Assembly (NCBI RefSeq): GCF_900451005.1
Contig: NZ_UGIB01000001.1
Location: 1,550,001 to 1,614,000 of the forward strand
Direction of reading: 5' to 3'
Length of the DNA stretch: 64,000 nt
Source: Helicobacter fennelliae
GTDB lineage: Bacteria > Campylobacterota > Campylobacteria > Campylobacterales > Helicobacteraceae
Shown: in pieces, positions 55,135-64,000 of the stretch
How the letters are laid out: every line of letters begins with the position of its first letter
How positions within the stretch are numbered: position 1 is the stretch's first letter
The notes under the pieces: model-generated
What the model was told of the DNA's origin: nothing
The model's input: only the letters and a program-made list of their open reading frames with translations
Databases searched by the model: none
Position numbers and translations under genes: made by a program

Positions 55135-55498
55135 AAAACTTAAAACCATAGCCTTTGATTTAGATACTAAAGCTCTGCAAGAGTATTACACTGAAAGTGA
55201 TTGGCATAATGCCTATAATGATATAGGAAGTTTTCTTGCAAAGTATGATTTTATGCGTATGCAGGGTTCAGTCTATGATTCTACTACGAAATTTAGCGAT
55301 GATGAATTAGGGGACTTGATTGAAAAAATGGGCAGACAACTCACTTGGCTACCTCATTGTGTTAAAAGCATACGAGGCTATGACCAGCCTGTAATGATTG
55401 ATTATACTTTACAGCTCAAAGATAGCATTACACAGGATTTAACTTTAACAAATAACAAAAGCAAGAATACAGATTCTATAAAAATACGCAAAAGATGA
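55109..55498 (+). CDS. VapD-like endoribonuclease, pair 2
   Basis: 129 residues from ATG 55109. KTIAFDLDTKALQEYYTESD, then WHNAYNDIGSFLAKYDFMRM QGSVYDSTTK and RQLTWLPHCVKSIRGYDQPV are the classical VapD signature, including FDLDTKALQ, QGSVY and the WL-C-V-IR segment. The C-terminal 30 residues extend beyond the usual domain. This pair is closer to described VapD proteins than pair 1. Confidence 0.82.
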   Translation: MKFGKIDNKKLKTIAFDLDTKALQEYYTESDWHNAYNDIGSFLAKYDFMRMQGSVYDSTTKFSDDELGDLIEKMGRQLTWLPHCVKSIRGYDQPVMIDYTLQLKDSITQDLTLTNNKSKNTDSIKIRKR

Positions 55499-55503
55499 TA
55501 AAT

Positions 55504-57343
55504 TCAATTACTCATTGCTTCTGCATTTGTGTTTGTTGCATAACTTAATCCTAGTTTTTTAACAATTTCATTAGTCTTTTTAAAAAATATTCTTTTGCTA
55601 ACATATTGAACTAATGGAATTTTCTCGCTACTCATTCCTTGATAAGTCGTTTTTTTACCAAGTGCCATTAAAGAAGTTTCCGTTTGTGCTATGGCTCTAT
55701 GTAGTTTGCCATTAGCAAATATCATCATCTCGCCATTATTCATATTTACTACTTCATTATGTTCTATGGCTTCTTTCTCTTCTATTCTAAAAGTATCTTC
55801 TGTCGCTCCAGAACCTTTAGCTCCATCACGCCTTTTAAGATAGTCTCTGCTCATTGTTTTAATTTTTTCAACCATTTTTGCATAAAATTCTGTTGTTTCA
55901 GGGTGCATATTTTTCATTAATAGTAACATCAATGATTTCTTTTCTTTCATAATCATTTTTTGCAACAACATCAATTTGTGCGGGACTTTGAAAAAATGGA
56001 ACAACGCTAATACCCAAACTTCTACTTTTAGATTCTAATCTTCCAAATCCCTCAATAACATAGCTTCCCAACTCATCACAAAAACAAGCAAAAGGAATTT
56101 TAGATTCTTTTGCAAATTTTGCTTTTTGGGCGGCGACTCCTTTAATAAGTCCTAGCAACAATCTTCCAAGCTCTTTTGGAGTAGTATCAGAATCCATTGT
56201 AGGCAATGTTACAAATATAATTTTATTTCTTTGTGTAGCTTCCCATAAAGAAATATCAGGGTTTGGAGCGTTAAAAATCCTACCATAGTCTGAGCTTAAA
56301 TTTGTCAAAACATTTCTCCAAGCTCCAACGCATACAGAAACATCATAAATGCCTTGCCCCTCTCCACTTGTTTTTTTAATCATTTCATCTACCCATTTTT
56401 TATTTTCTTTATCTCCTTGTAAAAAATCATTTATATCCACTTCAATGGTAGAACTTACATATTTAACAAAATCCATTATTCCAACATTATATCTTGCTAA
56501 ATGTTTATATTCTATTGCAGTTTTTACTAGCGTTACAAGACTCATCATATTTGTAAGTGATGAAAAGTCAAAAACAAAGTCTTTTTCATTATCTCTTTTA
56601 TACACCATAAGTTTGAGGATACATTTCATAAATTCTTTTTGTTTTTCTTTCCATTCGTTTTCTTCTCCTATCAATAAAGCAATAAGAATTTCATATATAC
56701 TTAACGCCCCTCCGCTCAATAATGGATTGATTGTGTGAGTATTATCCATATCTAAAAAATTAAGATATACAAAATCATCTTCTCTCCCCACACTTGCAAC
56801 TACTCCATATATTTCCTTTGCAAACTCATCTGTCCCCTTACCATCAATAATAAAACAACCTCCGCCCAATACGGCATATTGTTCTATCAATCCTTTCATT
56901 AGAACTGATTTTCCTGCTCCAATGGTTGCCATTACAAGAAAGTGCCGTTTCATTGTTTCTGCATTTATAAGCAAAGGACGAGTTTTATTGTTTTTTACTC
57001 TACCACTTTTAACAGCGTCTCCATAAAACTTTTTCACTTCATATCCAAGTGAAAGTAAATACTCTTTATCTGCTTCATTTGGAATAACAGCTTCTTTTGT
57101 ATCTTTTGTTTCGCTTACAAAATAAAGTCCTATCATTATTCCTGCATATATGACTCCTAGCATATAGAGTCCTATGGCAATATTTTCTCCAATAGTAAAA
57201 AAAGAAGTTAAGAAAGCAAGAATACAGCCTAAAATTCCACCAAATAAAATTAATTTTTGCAAAACCTCTTCTTCTTGTAAAAAAATACAAAGATTATTTT
57301 GGTATGGTTTGTATAAATTAACTTTTGCAGATTCAATTTTCAT
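55504..57343 (-). pseudogene. conjugative coupling protein (TraD/VirD4-type ATPase), frameshifted
   Basis: The main frame (55898-57343) has two N-terminal membrane helices, Walker A VMATIGAGKSVLMKGLIEQY at about 138-146, and Walker B IPFACFCDELGSYV, then SPAQIDVVAKNDYERKEIID VT before ending INEKYAP. The other frame (55504-56004) continues the expected sequence: LMKNMHPETTEFYAKMVEKI, RRDGAKGSGATEDTFRIEEK and on. The switch lies near 55912-55930, between codons for VT and LMKN, and corresponds to one extra base or two missing ones. Both frames are otherwise clean, so the break looks recent. A relic of a conjugative element. Confidence 0.8.
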
Positions 57344-57344
57344 T

Positions 57345-57683
57345 CTAGTTTGCCTTTATATTGTTATTTATGCTTTGTAACTCGTTGTTTTGCTTAAGCA
57401 AAAAGCTTTTTTTCAAAGCCAAAATTGATTCGGCTTCTTTTGCTCTCTTTAAGTTTTTTAATAGTGTTTTGTTATTGTTTTCTATTTGCTTAATTTCACT
57501 TTTTATCGTATTTGTAATATTTCTTATTTCATTTCCAATTTCATTATCTCCTTGAGTATATTTACTATTTGTCATTTGTTCATATACATTAAGTGTTGCA
57601 AAATCAACACAGAAAACCGCATTAGCATTACTTACAATTATTGCAATAATAAATAATATAGTAGAAAGTTTTATTTTTATCAT
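57345..57683 (-). CDS. small exported coiled-coil protein, possibly conjugation-related
   Basis: 112 residues: a signal peptide (KLSTILFIIAIIVSNANAVF), then FATLNVYEQMTNSKYTQGDN and a coiled coil of Lys, Asn and Glu (IKQIENNNKTLLKNLKRAKE). One base separates it from the coupling protein gene and it is likely part of the same conjugative relic, recalling TrbJ-type periplasmic proteins, though I cannot confirm that. Confidence 0.5.
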   Translation of the reverse strand: MIKIKLSTILFIIAIIVSNANAVFCVDFATLNVYEQMTNSKYTQGDNEIGNEIRNITNTIKSEIKQIENNNKTLLKNLKRAKEAESILALKKSFLLKQNNELQSINNNIKAN

Positions 57684-57687
57684 TTAA

Positions 57688-58500
57688 TCACTCCTTATGT
57701 CTATTTCTCGTTTTGGCATAAAAAATCTCTTTTCTAAAATCAAATCGCTCAAAGTTTTTATGCTTATCTAACTTCAAGCAATGCAAATACAAGGTATTTG
57801 CCTCTATCTCATCGCTTGTAAAATTCACATCTCTATGCCAATGACCAAATATCCAAAATTGTGGTTTTTGATGATTATCAATCAAAGCGTTTTTAATCTT
57901 TTCTAGCTTGTATGGATTCTCATCGTGAATCTTATGGTCTATATTGATAAGTTCGCTTAAAGGGCTTAAAAAGCTTTGGGGGCAAGTGTGGGTTACTACA
58001 AGCTCTATTTTTCCTTTGTAGTTTTGTATATTGTGTAAAGCATTCTCAAGTTCCATTTGAGTAATGGCTTCTTGCCTCCACCAGCTTAGCCTTTCAGCCC
58101 TCCACGCCTTATCTATGCTTAAAGCTCCACCCATAGTGAAAATAGTATGTCCTATTATATTATAAATATTCCCTCTTTTGAGATGATAGCATTTATCTTT
58201 TATATATTCACCCACAATAGATTCAAATCTCTCAACTTGCTTAAGAGTGTTTAGGCGATTAAAATTCTCGTGGTTACCATCTATAAACAAAAGAGTGCAA
58301 GGCAAGGTTTGAATGCGTTCTTTTAGCTTGGCTTCTTTTTCTAGCATATCATCTTGCTTAAACACACCCGTTTCATCACTCCATAATACGCCAAAATCTC
58401 CACAGACAATAATATAATCATCTGCTTGATAACTAGGCATAAAAATCTTATCTATATCAAGGCTTCCGTGTGTATCACCAAAGAAGTAAATATTACTCAT
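57688..58500 (-). CDS. calcineurin-like metallophosphoesterase
   Basis: 270 residues with the full metal-site set: IYFFGDTHGSLD, YIIVCGDFGVLWSD, LLFIDGNHENFNRL, ELVVTHTCPQ and FWIFGHWHRDVNF. All ligands are present, so it should be active; the substrate is unknown. Its place between the conjugative relic and the res gene suggests an accessory cargo gene, perhaps acting on nucleotides. Confidence 0.85.
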   Translation of the reverse strand: MSNIYFFGDTHGSLDIDKIFMPSYQADDYIIVCGDFGVLWSDETGVFKQDDMLEKEAKLKERIQTLPCTLLFIDGNHENFNRLNTLKQVERFESIVGEYIKDKCYHLKRGNIYNIIGHTIFTMGGALSIDKAWRAERLSWWRQEAITQMELENALHNIQNYKGKIELVVTHTCPQSFLSPLSELINIDHKIHDENPYKLEKIKNALIDNHQKPQFWIFGHWHRDVNFTSDEIEANTLYLHCLKLDKHKNFERFDFRKEIFYAKTRNRHKE

Positions 58501-58512
58501 TTTTGAATCCTT

Positions 58513-58671
58513 TTATATACATATCTTTTTGAAGTTCAGGTGTGAAATCTGCTGAAAACGCTTTTTTGCATAGTTAAGAATCTGCGTAAGTGCGGGATTG
58601 TATTCCTCAATGCTAATTTGCACAAATCTACTAAACGCCTCAACTCTCAAAAAAATATCCTTGCCTAAAAT
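58513..58671 (-). other. short open frame without a start, possible gene remnant
   Basis: 53 codons: ILGKDIFLRVEAFSRFVQIS, IEEYNPALTQILNYAKKRFQ and on to a TAA. There is no ATG; TTG inside is possible. It looks coding in composition but I recognise no family. The rest of the 221-bp gap between res and the phosphoesterase is AT-rich with nothing seen. Confidence 0.3.
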
Positions 58672-58721
58672 CTAAATTTTTCTTTAAATATCTTTGCGAT
58701 TCGTAAGCAAAAAGGATTCTG

Positions 58722-61685
58722 TTAAATATCATTTTTATTTAAAAATTCTTGCAAAATCTTTGTGATTGCTTCGCTTTCAAATTGCGCCCTAAATTGTATC
58801 TTTGCACCAAAAATCCCACTTTTTTCCAAAAACTGCTCGGCACGAGATATTTTTAGATTTTCTACCTTGCTTAAATCACGCAAATCTTTGCCCTTGCTCT
58901 CAATTATGCAATATATCTGCTCGCCATTTTCGCACTTCAAAACATAAGCAAAATCTGGTGTGTAGCTTATCCCACCTGCCACAGGGATTTTTAACGCATT
59001 TTTAGGAATCTTGGTGAAAACCAAAACTCTATCAACATTTTGTAAGATATTTTCTCTCTCAATAGCAGAATCATAAAACAACTCATCAAAAAGATAATTT
59101 TTTGGCGTGATTTCATCGCTAGATTCTATCCCTAAATTGCTTGATTCTATCGCCTCATAGGGTTTGCCATTTGTATCTGTGAAAGCCGTAGGGTGCAAGT
59201 TTGGCTGTGTCGCACTAGAGATTTTAGCAAAGCCCACTTCAAAGCCGCTTATCGCATTTTCAAACAAAAATCTATTAAATTCACTTTTCAGCATAGCGAC
59301 ATTTCGTTGATTGTAAAATTTCTCGTCAAATCCCACTTGTTTTAGCACCTTTCGCAAGGTGTTTATATTTGCTAGCAAGGCATTTGCGCCCTCTTTCACA
59401 AACTCATCTTCACTCATCGCTTGATAGCGCAACTCTTGCGTGTTAGAAGTGAGCAAAACTTCTTGCAAATTTGCTTGCTGATTGTGCGTTTCTAGTCTCT
59501 TGGTTGTCGTAATGACGCTTGAATTCACAGCCTTTTGCGTAAAATCACGCAAAAATTCCTCCAACAAAGCTTCAAATTTCGCTTCACTTTGAATTTTATA
59601 CTCTAAAATCACCTTTTGGTTGATAGTCTCCCAAAGTTCTTGTAAGATTTTGTAATTATCACGGCGGATATGCGCCTTTGTTTGTGTTTTGCCACTTTGT
59701 CGCACTTTGTCTTTTTGCAAGTTTTCTTTGTCAAAAGCGTTTGGATAAAGTTCTTTTAGCTTTAACATACCATTTTCTAAAAACACCAAATCCTCGTCAA
59801 TCACGCCTTTTTCCACTAGCTCCATTTGTAGTTTTAGCCTGCTCAGCCCTGAAACTTCACAAAGTTTATCTATCATCGCATTATCTAACTTTGTAGCATT
59901 TTCGCTAAATATCACGCCACTTTGAGCGTTTATATCGCTTATAAGGCTTTGCGCAAAATCTCGCTCACTATCATTTACTATATAATGCAAATAATGCGCC
60001 CCAAAATCACCATCATTCCCCACGCGCGACATATATTCATTCACAGGCAGCCTAAGCCCACGCCCAACCTCTTGGAGTTTGCTTATCTCGCTTCCGCTAG
60101 AACGCAGTTTGCATATCACAAAGACATTTGGATTGTCCCAGCCCTCACGCAAAGTCCATTTAGAAAAGATAAAACGCCTTATATTCTCGCAGCTTAACAG
60201 CTTTTCTTTGTCGTGTAAAATTTCATTTATCTCACTTACGACATACTCTTCTTTATTTGAGTTATCTTTGGAAAAATACCCGCCGCTAATGCCTCGCAAA
60301 TCACGCAATGACTTTTCTAAATACTCCTTATAAAACCCACTCGCCTCTTTTAAATTCTCACGCATTAAATTCTCGGCGATTTTTTCAAACTCGATTCGTA
60401 AAAACTCCCTTGTAGCGTCATCACTGCGGTAACTTTCAATATCCTCGATGAAAAACAGCGTTAAGGGTTTGATTTTCGTTTGACTTTGCATTAGCCTTTT
60501 TTCTAGCTCAAAGTGCTTTTTAAGCGCAGTTTGTAGCATTTGCGTTTGCATTTGTGGCAAATACGCATTTAGGTTAATCCTATCGCCCTTTTTTAGCTCG
60601 TTGTTATCGTCTTGATTATTGAGTTTAAATTTTGTGATTGCTTTTGATTTTGCGGTTTTTATCTCCACGCACAAATGCGCTAAATTCTCATCTATCACGC
60701 CCAAACTCTCACCAGCATTTAATCTCACTTGCCTAAGCACTCCGCTTTTGCCCTGCTCTTTGAGTTCAAATTTGGCTTGATTGTTTTCTATGCCGCTAAA
60801 TTCTACCCATTTGTGCTTTTCGCTACCTTGTGCTTCGCAGACACTGATTTCCACGCCTTTGACTAGATTGTCATTAAACGCACTAATGGCGTTGAGTTGG
60901 TAGATAAGATTGTGATATTTGTTTCCACGCCCGTCCTCTTTAAATGTCGCACCATAGCGAAAAATCATCTGCGGATTTATGGCTTTTTCTGTTTTATTCA
61001 CAATCCTCGCCCACGCCTTATTTGTCTCATCAAACCTATGTGGCTCATCTACAATGCACACGGCATTTACCGCATTAAGCGCGTCATAAGGATTGCTAAA
61101 TTCATCACACAAGTTTTGTTCATAATCCTCATTCATCGAAGTCGCCGTAAGCATTTGGGCGTTTATGATTAAAAAATGCACCTCTTTTGGATTGTCATTT
61201 TCTATAAAATCACGCAACCCATTTGGCATTAGCTTTCTGCCTTTTTTGCCAGCTTGTTTTTTAGCTTCGATTGCATTAGCGATGATTTCAAGCTCAAATT
61301 CACTTTTAAAATGCTCTCTTGTGGCAACGGCTTGTAAAAAGTTAAGCGTGTTGGCTTTTATAGCTAGGCTTGGGACGATGATGATAAATTTTCGCAACCC
61401 AAATTCCTTACACAACTCTAATGCCATTTTAGTGTAGGTGTAAGTTTTTCCAGTCCCTGTCTCCATACATACATCAAACACCCTTGTAAGCGTGTGCAAA
61501 GAATTTATATTTTCTCGTTTTTGTAACTCTCTTAAATTTGCGCTTAAATTTAAGTCGTTAATGCTTATCTTTGGGTTAAAACTTTTGTTTAAGCTTGCTT
61601 CTACGCTCGCACCTTTTAAGGCTAACAAAACACAATCTATCGCCTTGCTTTGGTGTGGCAAATTTCTTTCATAACTAAATCCCAT
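58722..61685 (-). CDS. res: type III restriction endonuclease Res
   Basis: 987 residues. Superfamily 2 helicase motor: DVCMETGTGKTYTYTKMALE (Walker A), FLIINAQMLTATSMN, CIVDEPHRFDE (DEPH box), SKWTLREGWDNPNVFVICKL and QEVGRGLRLPVNE. C-terminal PD-(D/E)xK nuclease: PDFAYVLKCENGEQIYCIIESKGKD (shown here as its parts TPDFAY and IIESKGKD). No stop or frameshift. The ATG overlaps the stop of the mod 3' frame (TAATG), so Res translation is coupled to the mod tail. Res cuts only together with Mod. Confidence 0.95.
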   Translation of the reverse strand: MGFSYERNLPHQSKAIDCVLLALKGASVEASLNKSFNPKISINDLNLSANLRELQKRENINSLHTLTRVFDVCMETGTGKTYTYTKMALELCKEFGLRKFIIIVPSLAIKANTLNFLQAVATREHFKSEFELEIIANAIEAKKQAGKKGRKLMPNGLRDFIENDNPKEVHFLIINAQMLTATSMNEDYEQNLCDEFSNPYDALNAVNAVCIVDEPHRFDETNKAWARIVNKTEKAINPQMIFRYGATFKEDGRGNKYHNLIYQLNAISAFNDNLVKGVEISVCEAQGSEKHKWVEFSGIENNQAKFELKEQGKSGVLRQVRLNAGESLGVIDENLAHLCVEIKTAKSKAITKFKLNNQDDNNELKKGDRINLNAYLPQMQTQMLQTALKKHFELEKRLMQSQTKIKPLTLFFIEDIESYRSDDATREFLRIEFEKIAENLMRENLKEASGFYKEYLEKSLRDLRGISGGYFSKDNSNKEEYVVSEINEILHDKEKLLSCENIRRFIFSKWTLREGWDNPNVFVICKLRSSGSEISKLQEVGRGLRLPVNEYMSRVGNDGDFGAHYLHYIVNDSERDFAQSLISDINAQSGVIFSENATKLDNAMIDKLCEVSGLSRLKLQMELVEKGVIDEDLVFLENGMLKLKELYPNAFDKENLQKDKVRQSGKTQTKAHIRRDNYKILQELWETINQKVILEYKIQSEAKFEALLEEFLRDFTQKAVNSSVITTTKRLETHNQQANLQEVLLTSNTQELRYQAMSEDEFVKEGANALLANINTLRKVLKQVGFDEKFYNQRNVAMLKSEFNRFLFENAISGFEVGFAKISSATQPNLHPTAFTDTNGKPYEAIESSNLGIESSDEITPKNYLFDELFYDSAIERENILQNVDRVLVFTKIPKNALKIPVAGGISYTPDFAYVLKCENGEQIYCIIESKGKDLRDLSKVENLKISRAEQFLEKSGIFGAKIQFRAQFESEAITKILQEFLNKNDI

Positions 61686-62080
61686 TAAGCAAACCTCGCT
61701 CGCACAAGGATTTTAAGCCCTTTTTTGTTGCTGTAAGATTTGATTCCCTCTTCTATTTCGCGGATTCTAGCACTTTCAAAGGCGTCATTAAGATAACTTA
61801 TCTCTTTTATCACAAAGTCTTTTTGCGCGTCAATTAGCGAGATTAGTTTTTGCAAATGTTTCATTTCAAAGCCGCTATTGAGTAAATACAGCTTTTCCCC
61901 TGCCCTTATCGCTTTGTATCCACCCAAATCGATTGTTTGATTTTCTACACTCAAAGGCGTGGAGTCTTGAAGTCTAAAACTTTCTAACAATGCGTTTTTA
62001 TCAACTTCTTTAAACAAAGCACCATTTTGTGAGTCAAAATCATTTTCACGCAATTCATAGATTTTAAATCCTAAATCCAA
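61685..62080 (-). pseudogene. mod: C-terminal part of mod, out of frame
   Basis: 131 residues opening at TTG 62080 (LDLGFKIYELRENDFDSQNG). In-frame with the upstream mod only if one A is added in the A5 tract at 62098-62102: then ...AQKIAQNSNLDLGFKIYELR reads through smoothly. This domain is the usual Mod C-terminus after the SAM motif. As written it could be made only by frameshifting or by internal initiation. Confidence 0.8.
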
Positions 62081-63594
62081 ATTTGAATTTTGCGCGATTT
62101 TTGCGCTTGCGCGTTTATGCGCTCTTTGGTAATGTCAAAAATCGTAGGATTTTCGCTTCCTAGCTCATTTTTACAAAACTCATAAGCCGTTTTTGATTTG
62201 CTTTTGTCGATAACTTCATCTAACTGCACCAAAAGAAACTCTCTATTGCCTTTATCTTGGGCATTTAACTCCATAACCGCTTGGGCAGTCGTTCCGCTTC
62301 CTGCAAAAAAGTCTAAAATAATATCGTTTGAATTTGGCGTGGTTGAAAGTTGCAATAATGTTTTTATTAAATTTGTCGGTTTTGGAAAAGAAAAAGGAAT
62401 CGATAATTCTTTAATCTCATCCGTTCCTTTATCATTGACAAAATCGGCTTTCATTAAATCAAAGGTTGTTATAGATAATTTTTCGTCTTTATCAACCATT
62501 TTATTTGTTCCGACTTGAAATTCTTTATTTATATAATTTCTAACTCTCAAACTATTTTTTGTTTCAACTATTATTCCTAACTCAATAGCTTTTTGCATTC
62601 TCTCTTTTGTCCAAAGCCAACGCCTACGATTTCCACTTGAATCAATTGGACTAAATATTTTTCCATTAAATTCAATATCATAATCTCCACCATTTGAATA
62701 TCCTTGTGTAGCTGATGCAAGAATTGGGCTTGTATCATTTTTAAAAAATTTTCCTATATTATCGCAAAAAACTTCTTTACTAAAATCTCTGTTTATAACA
62801 GAGTGAAAATTATATGATTTGTTTTTAGAATAACATAAAATATAATCGTGATTCACACCTATATATTTTTCTTGTGCGGGTCTCTGTGCAGAAGTTAATC
62901 GCGGAATTGAAACCACAAAATTATCTTCCCCAAAAATTTCATCGCATAAAAGTTTTAAATTTGCCTGTTCATTATCGTCAATGCTAATAAAAATCACGCC
63001 ATCATCACGCAAAAGCTGCCTAGCGATATATAATCGCGGATACATAAAACTAAGCCACGCACTATGCGTGCTAGAATTTTTAAGCGTAAGATTAAGTATG
63101 CTGCTTGCTTCTTCAAGCTCTATATTTGCCATTTGCGCCAAACTCTGCGGCGTGAAACTTCGCTCGTCATTGTAGATAAAGTCTCCATTGCCCGTGTTAT
63201 AAGGCGGGTCGATATAAATCATCTTTACTTTGCGGTAATAAGCGTTTTTTAGGTGTTTTAGCACTTCTAAATTGTCGCCTTTGATAAGGACATTTTTAGA
63301 ATTTGCATTTTGTGGCTGTGCGTTGTGCGCGCTATCTTGCGCAATCAGCGTGTGTGTAGGCAAATGACGCAAGAGTTTAGCATAAGACTTGCCAAGCCAA
63401 TTTAGGCTATATGACTCTTTTGAGAGTGAAAACGCCGCTTCATTTTCTAAATCCTGCGTTGCTGTGTTTGCTTGTGCGTTAATTTCTTGCGCCAAATCCA
63501 AAATCGCCTTTTGAAGTTTGTGTGGCATTAAATCGCCGTTTTTGTCAAAGCACTGCGGAAAATACTCTTTAAGTTTGTGGAATCTATCTAACAT
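62071..63594 (-). CDS. mod: type III DNA-methyltransferase Mod, ending early by frameshift
   Basis: 507 residues, N6-adenine beta-class. Motif IV IYIDPPYNTGNGDF at about 127-140, recognition region about 228-420 (VSIPRLTSAQRPAQEKYIGV and on), then motif I DIILDFFAGSGTTAQAVMEL. The frame ends SRKIQIWI instead of continuing into the 131-residue C-terminal domain, because of a one-base difference at the A5 tract 62098-62102. All catalytic motifs are upstream, so methylation may survive, but contact with Res could be affected. Residues 1-227 are shared with the truncated copy at 45110-46312. Confidence 0.92.
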   Translation of the reverse strand: MLDRFHKLKEYFPQCFDKNGDLMPHKLQKAILDLAQEINAQANTATQDLENEAAFSLSKESYSLNWLGKSYAKLLRHLPTHTLIAQDSAHNAQPQNANSKNVLIKGDNLEVLKHLKNAYYRKVKMIYIDPPYNTGNGDFIYNDERSFTPQSLAQMANIELEEASSILNLTLKNSSTHSAWLSFMYPRLYIARQLLRDDGVIFISIDDNEQANLKLLCDEIFGEDNFVVSIPRLTSAQRPAQEKYIGVNHDYILCYSKNKSYNFHSVINRDFSKEVFCDNIGKFFKNDTSPILASATQGYSNGGDYDIEFNGKIFSPIDSSGNRRRWLWTKERMQKAIELGIIVETKNSLRVRNYINKEFQVGTNKMVDKDEKLSITTFDLMKADFVNDKGTDEIKELSIPFSFPKPTNLIKTLLQLSTTPNSNDIILDFFAGSGTTAQAVMELNAQDKGNREFLLVQLDEVIDKSKSKTAYEFCKNELGSENPTIFDITKERINAQAQKSRKIQIWI

Positions 63595-64000
63595 AATTAT
63601 TTTGTCCTTCTAAAATCAAAAATAAATCTTGCATTATAGTAGAGAGTTACTAATAAAACTTTGAATCAAGGGCAAAGCATTGTTATTGCAAACAAAGTGA
63701 AACAATCCACAAATCAAAAGCGAATTTGTTATTTCTCCCTACCCTCCACCACTACAAACCTTTCTACACCAAAGACTTTTGCGTAAGTGGTGTTTGGCCA
63801 CTCGTTTGTGTTTTGATTTGGATTGCCCCAATCGCCATATTCTGCAAGTTTTAGAATATGTCCAAAAGCCCAAGTGATGATAGAATCTCCTTTAATAATA
63901 TAGCCTTGTTTCTTTTTCACTCATTGGCGTCTCTTTTTGCAGGTTTTAGATTTTTGATTAGAATCTTGTAAATCTCTTTCTTCTCTCAATACTTCATCAA
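62915..64000 (+). repeat. direct repeat of at least 1,086 bp, right copy (partner 45633-46718)
   Basis: Covers the first 227 codons of mod and the region upstream to the window edge. See the left copy for the comparison; the offset is 17,282 throughout with no mismatch found by eye. The repeat continues beyond the window. Confidence 0.92.
63729..63920 (-). pseudogene. topoisomerase III-like N-terminal fragment (right copy)
   Basis: The same 63-residue frame as at 46447-46638, without visible difference, again just upstream of mod. The EKPS start of the family is missing. It shows that the fragment predates the duplication. Confidence 0.45.

Overview
The window looks like a chromosomal segment of an AT-rich Campylobacterota genome, most probably an enterohepatic Helicobacter. 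The evidence is gene content (a CiaB-type protein, a UPF0323 lipoprotein next to an HP0231-like CPHC Dsb protein, a futalosine-type UbiA prenyltransferase, a HrgA-like protein) and a type II-C CRISPR-Cas9 locus closely resembling that of Campylobacter jejuni. All assignments are from reading the sequence; no database search was run.

1-2.4 kb: a partial ciaB-like gene, an unrecognised lipoprotein and a block of dispersed repeats. 2.4-25.0 kb: about 23 kb of housekeeping genes, all on the minus strand. They cover thiamine (tenI, thiH, thiG, thiF, thiS, thiL), NAD (nadA, nadC), DNA repair (uvrC), phospholipid (psd), N-end rule (bpt), menaquinone (mqnP-like), tRNA pseudouridine (truA), an LPS-export permease, a prepilin-type peptidase, pcm, nrdB, two nitrilase-family proteins (one lacking the catalytic Cys), xseB and two tandem SNF-family transporters. 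A HrgA-like gene sits between thiG and thiH. The segment is bounded by two inverted copies of a roughly 430-bp repeat block (about 1983-2424 and 25082-25516). 25.7-36.5 kb: yejB-like permease, speE, coaE, an NDH-2-like flavoprotein, motAB, a thioredoxin-like protein, YeiH-like permease, bioB, the UPF0323/DsbK-like pair and a small lipoprotein.

36.5-41.9 kb is an accessory graveyard. A type IIG restriction-modification gene has a start made of REP-like repeats and an in-frame stop. A second type IIG remnant is fused to a truncated serine recombinase. Three separated copies of a type IIG 3' tail alternate with two toxin-antitoxin modules; one toxin is frameshifted and the other has no canonical start codon. 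41.9-44.7 kb returns to core genes (kdsB, yceI, tsaD).

45.1-64.0 kb is a defence island. A direct repeat of at least 1.09 kb (45633-46718 and 62915-64000) carries the 5' half of a type III mod gene. The right copy continues into a mod-res operon whose mod has a frameshift near its 3' end. The left copy carries a different target-recognition region and is truncated. Between the copies lie a TnpB remnant, an AbiEii-like remnant, a VapX-VapD-like pair, a 13-repeat CRISPR array, a tracrRNA, cas2-cas1-cas9, a second VapX-VapD-like pair pointing the other way, a frameshifted conjugative coupling ATPase and a metallophosphoesterase. The two toxin-antitoxin-like pairs bracket the CRISPR-Cas9 locus and diverge from it on both sides; this is the most interesting arrangement in the window.
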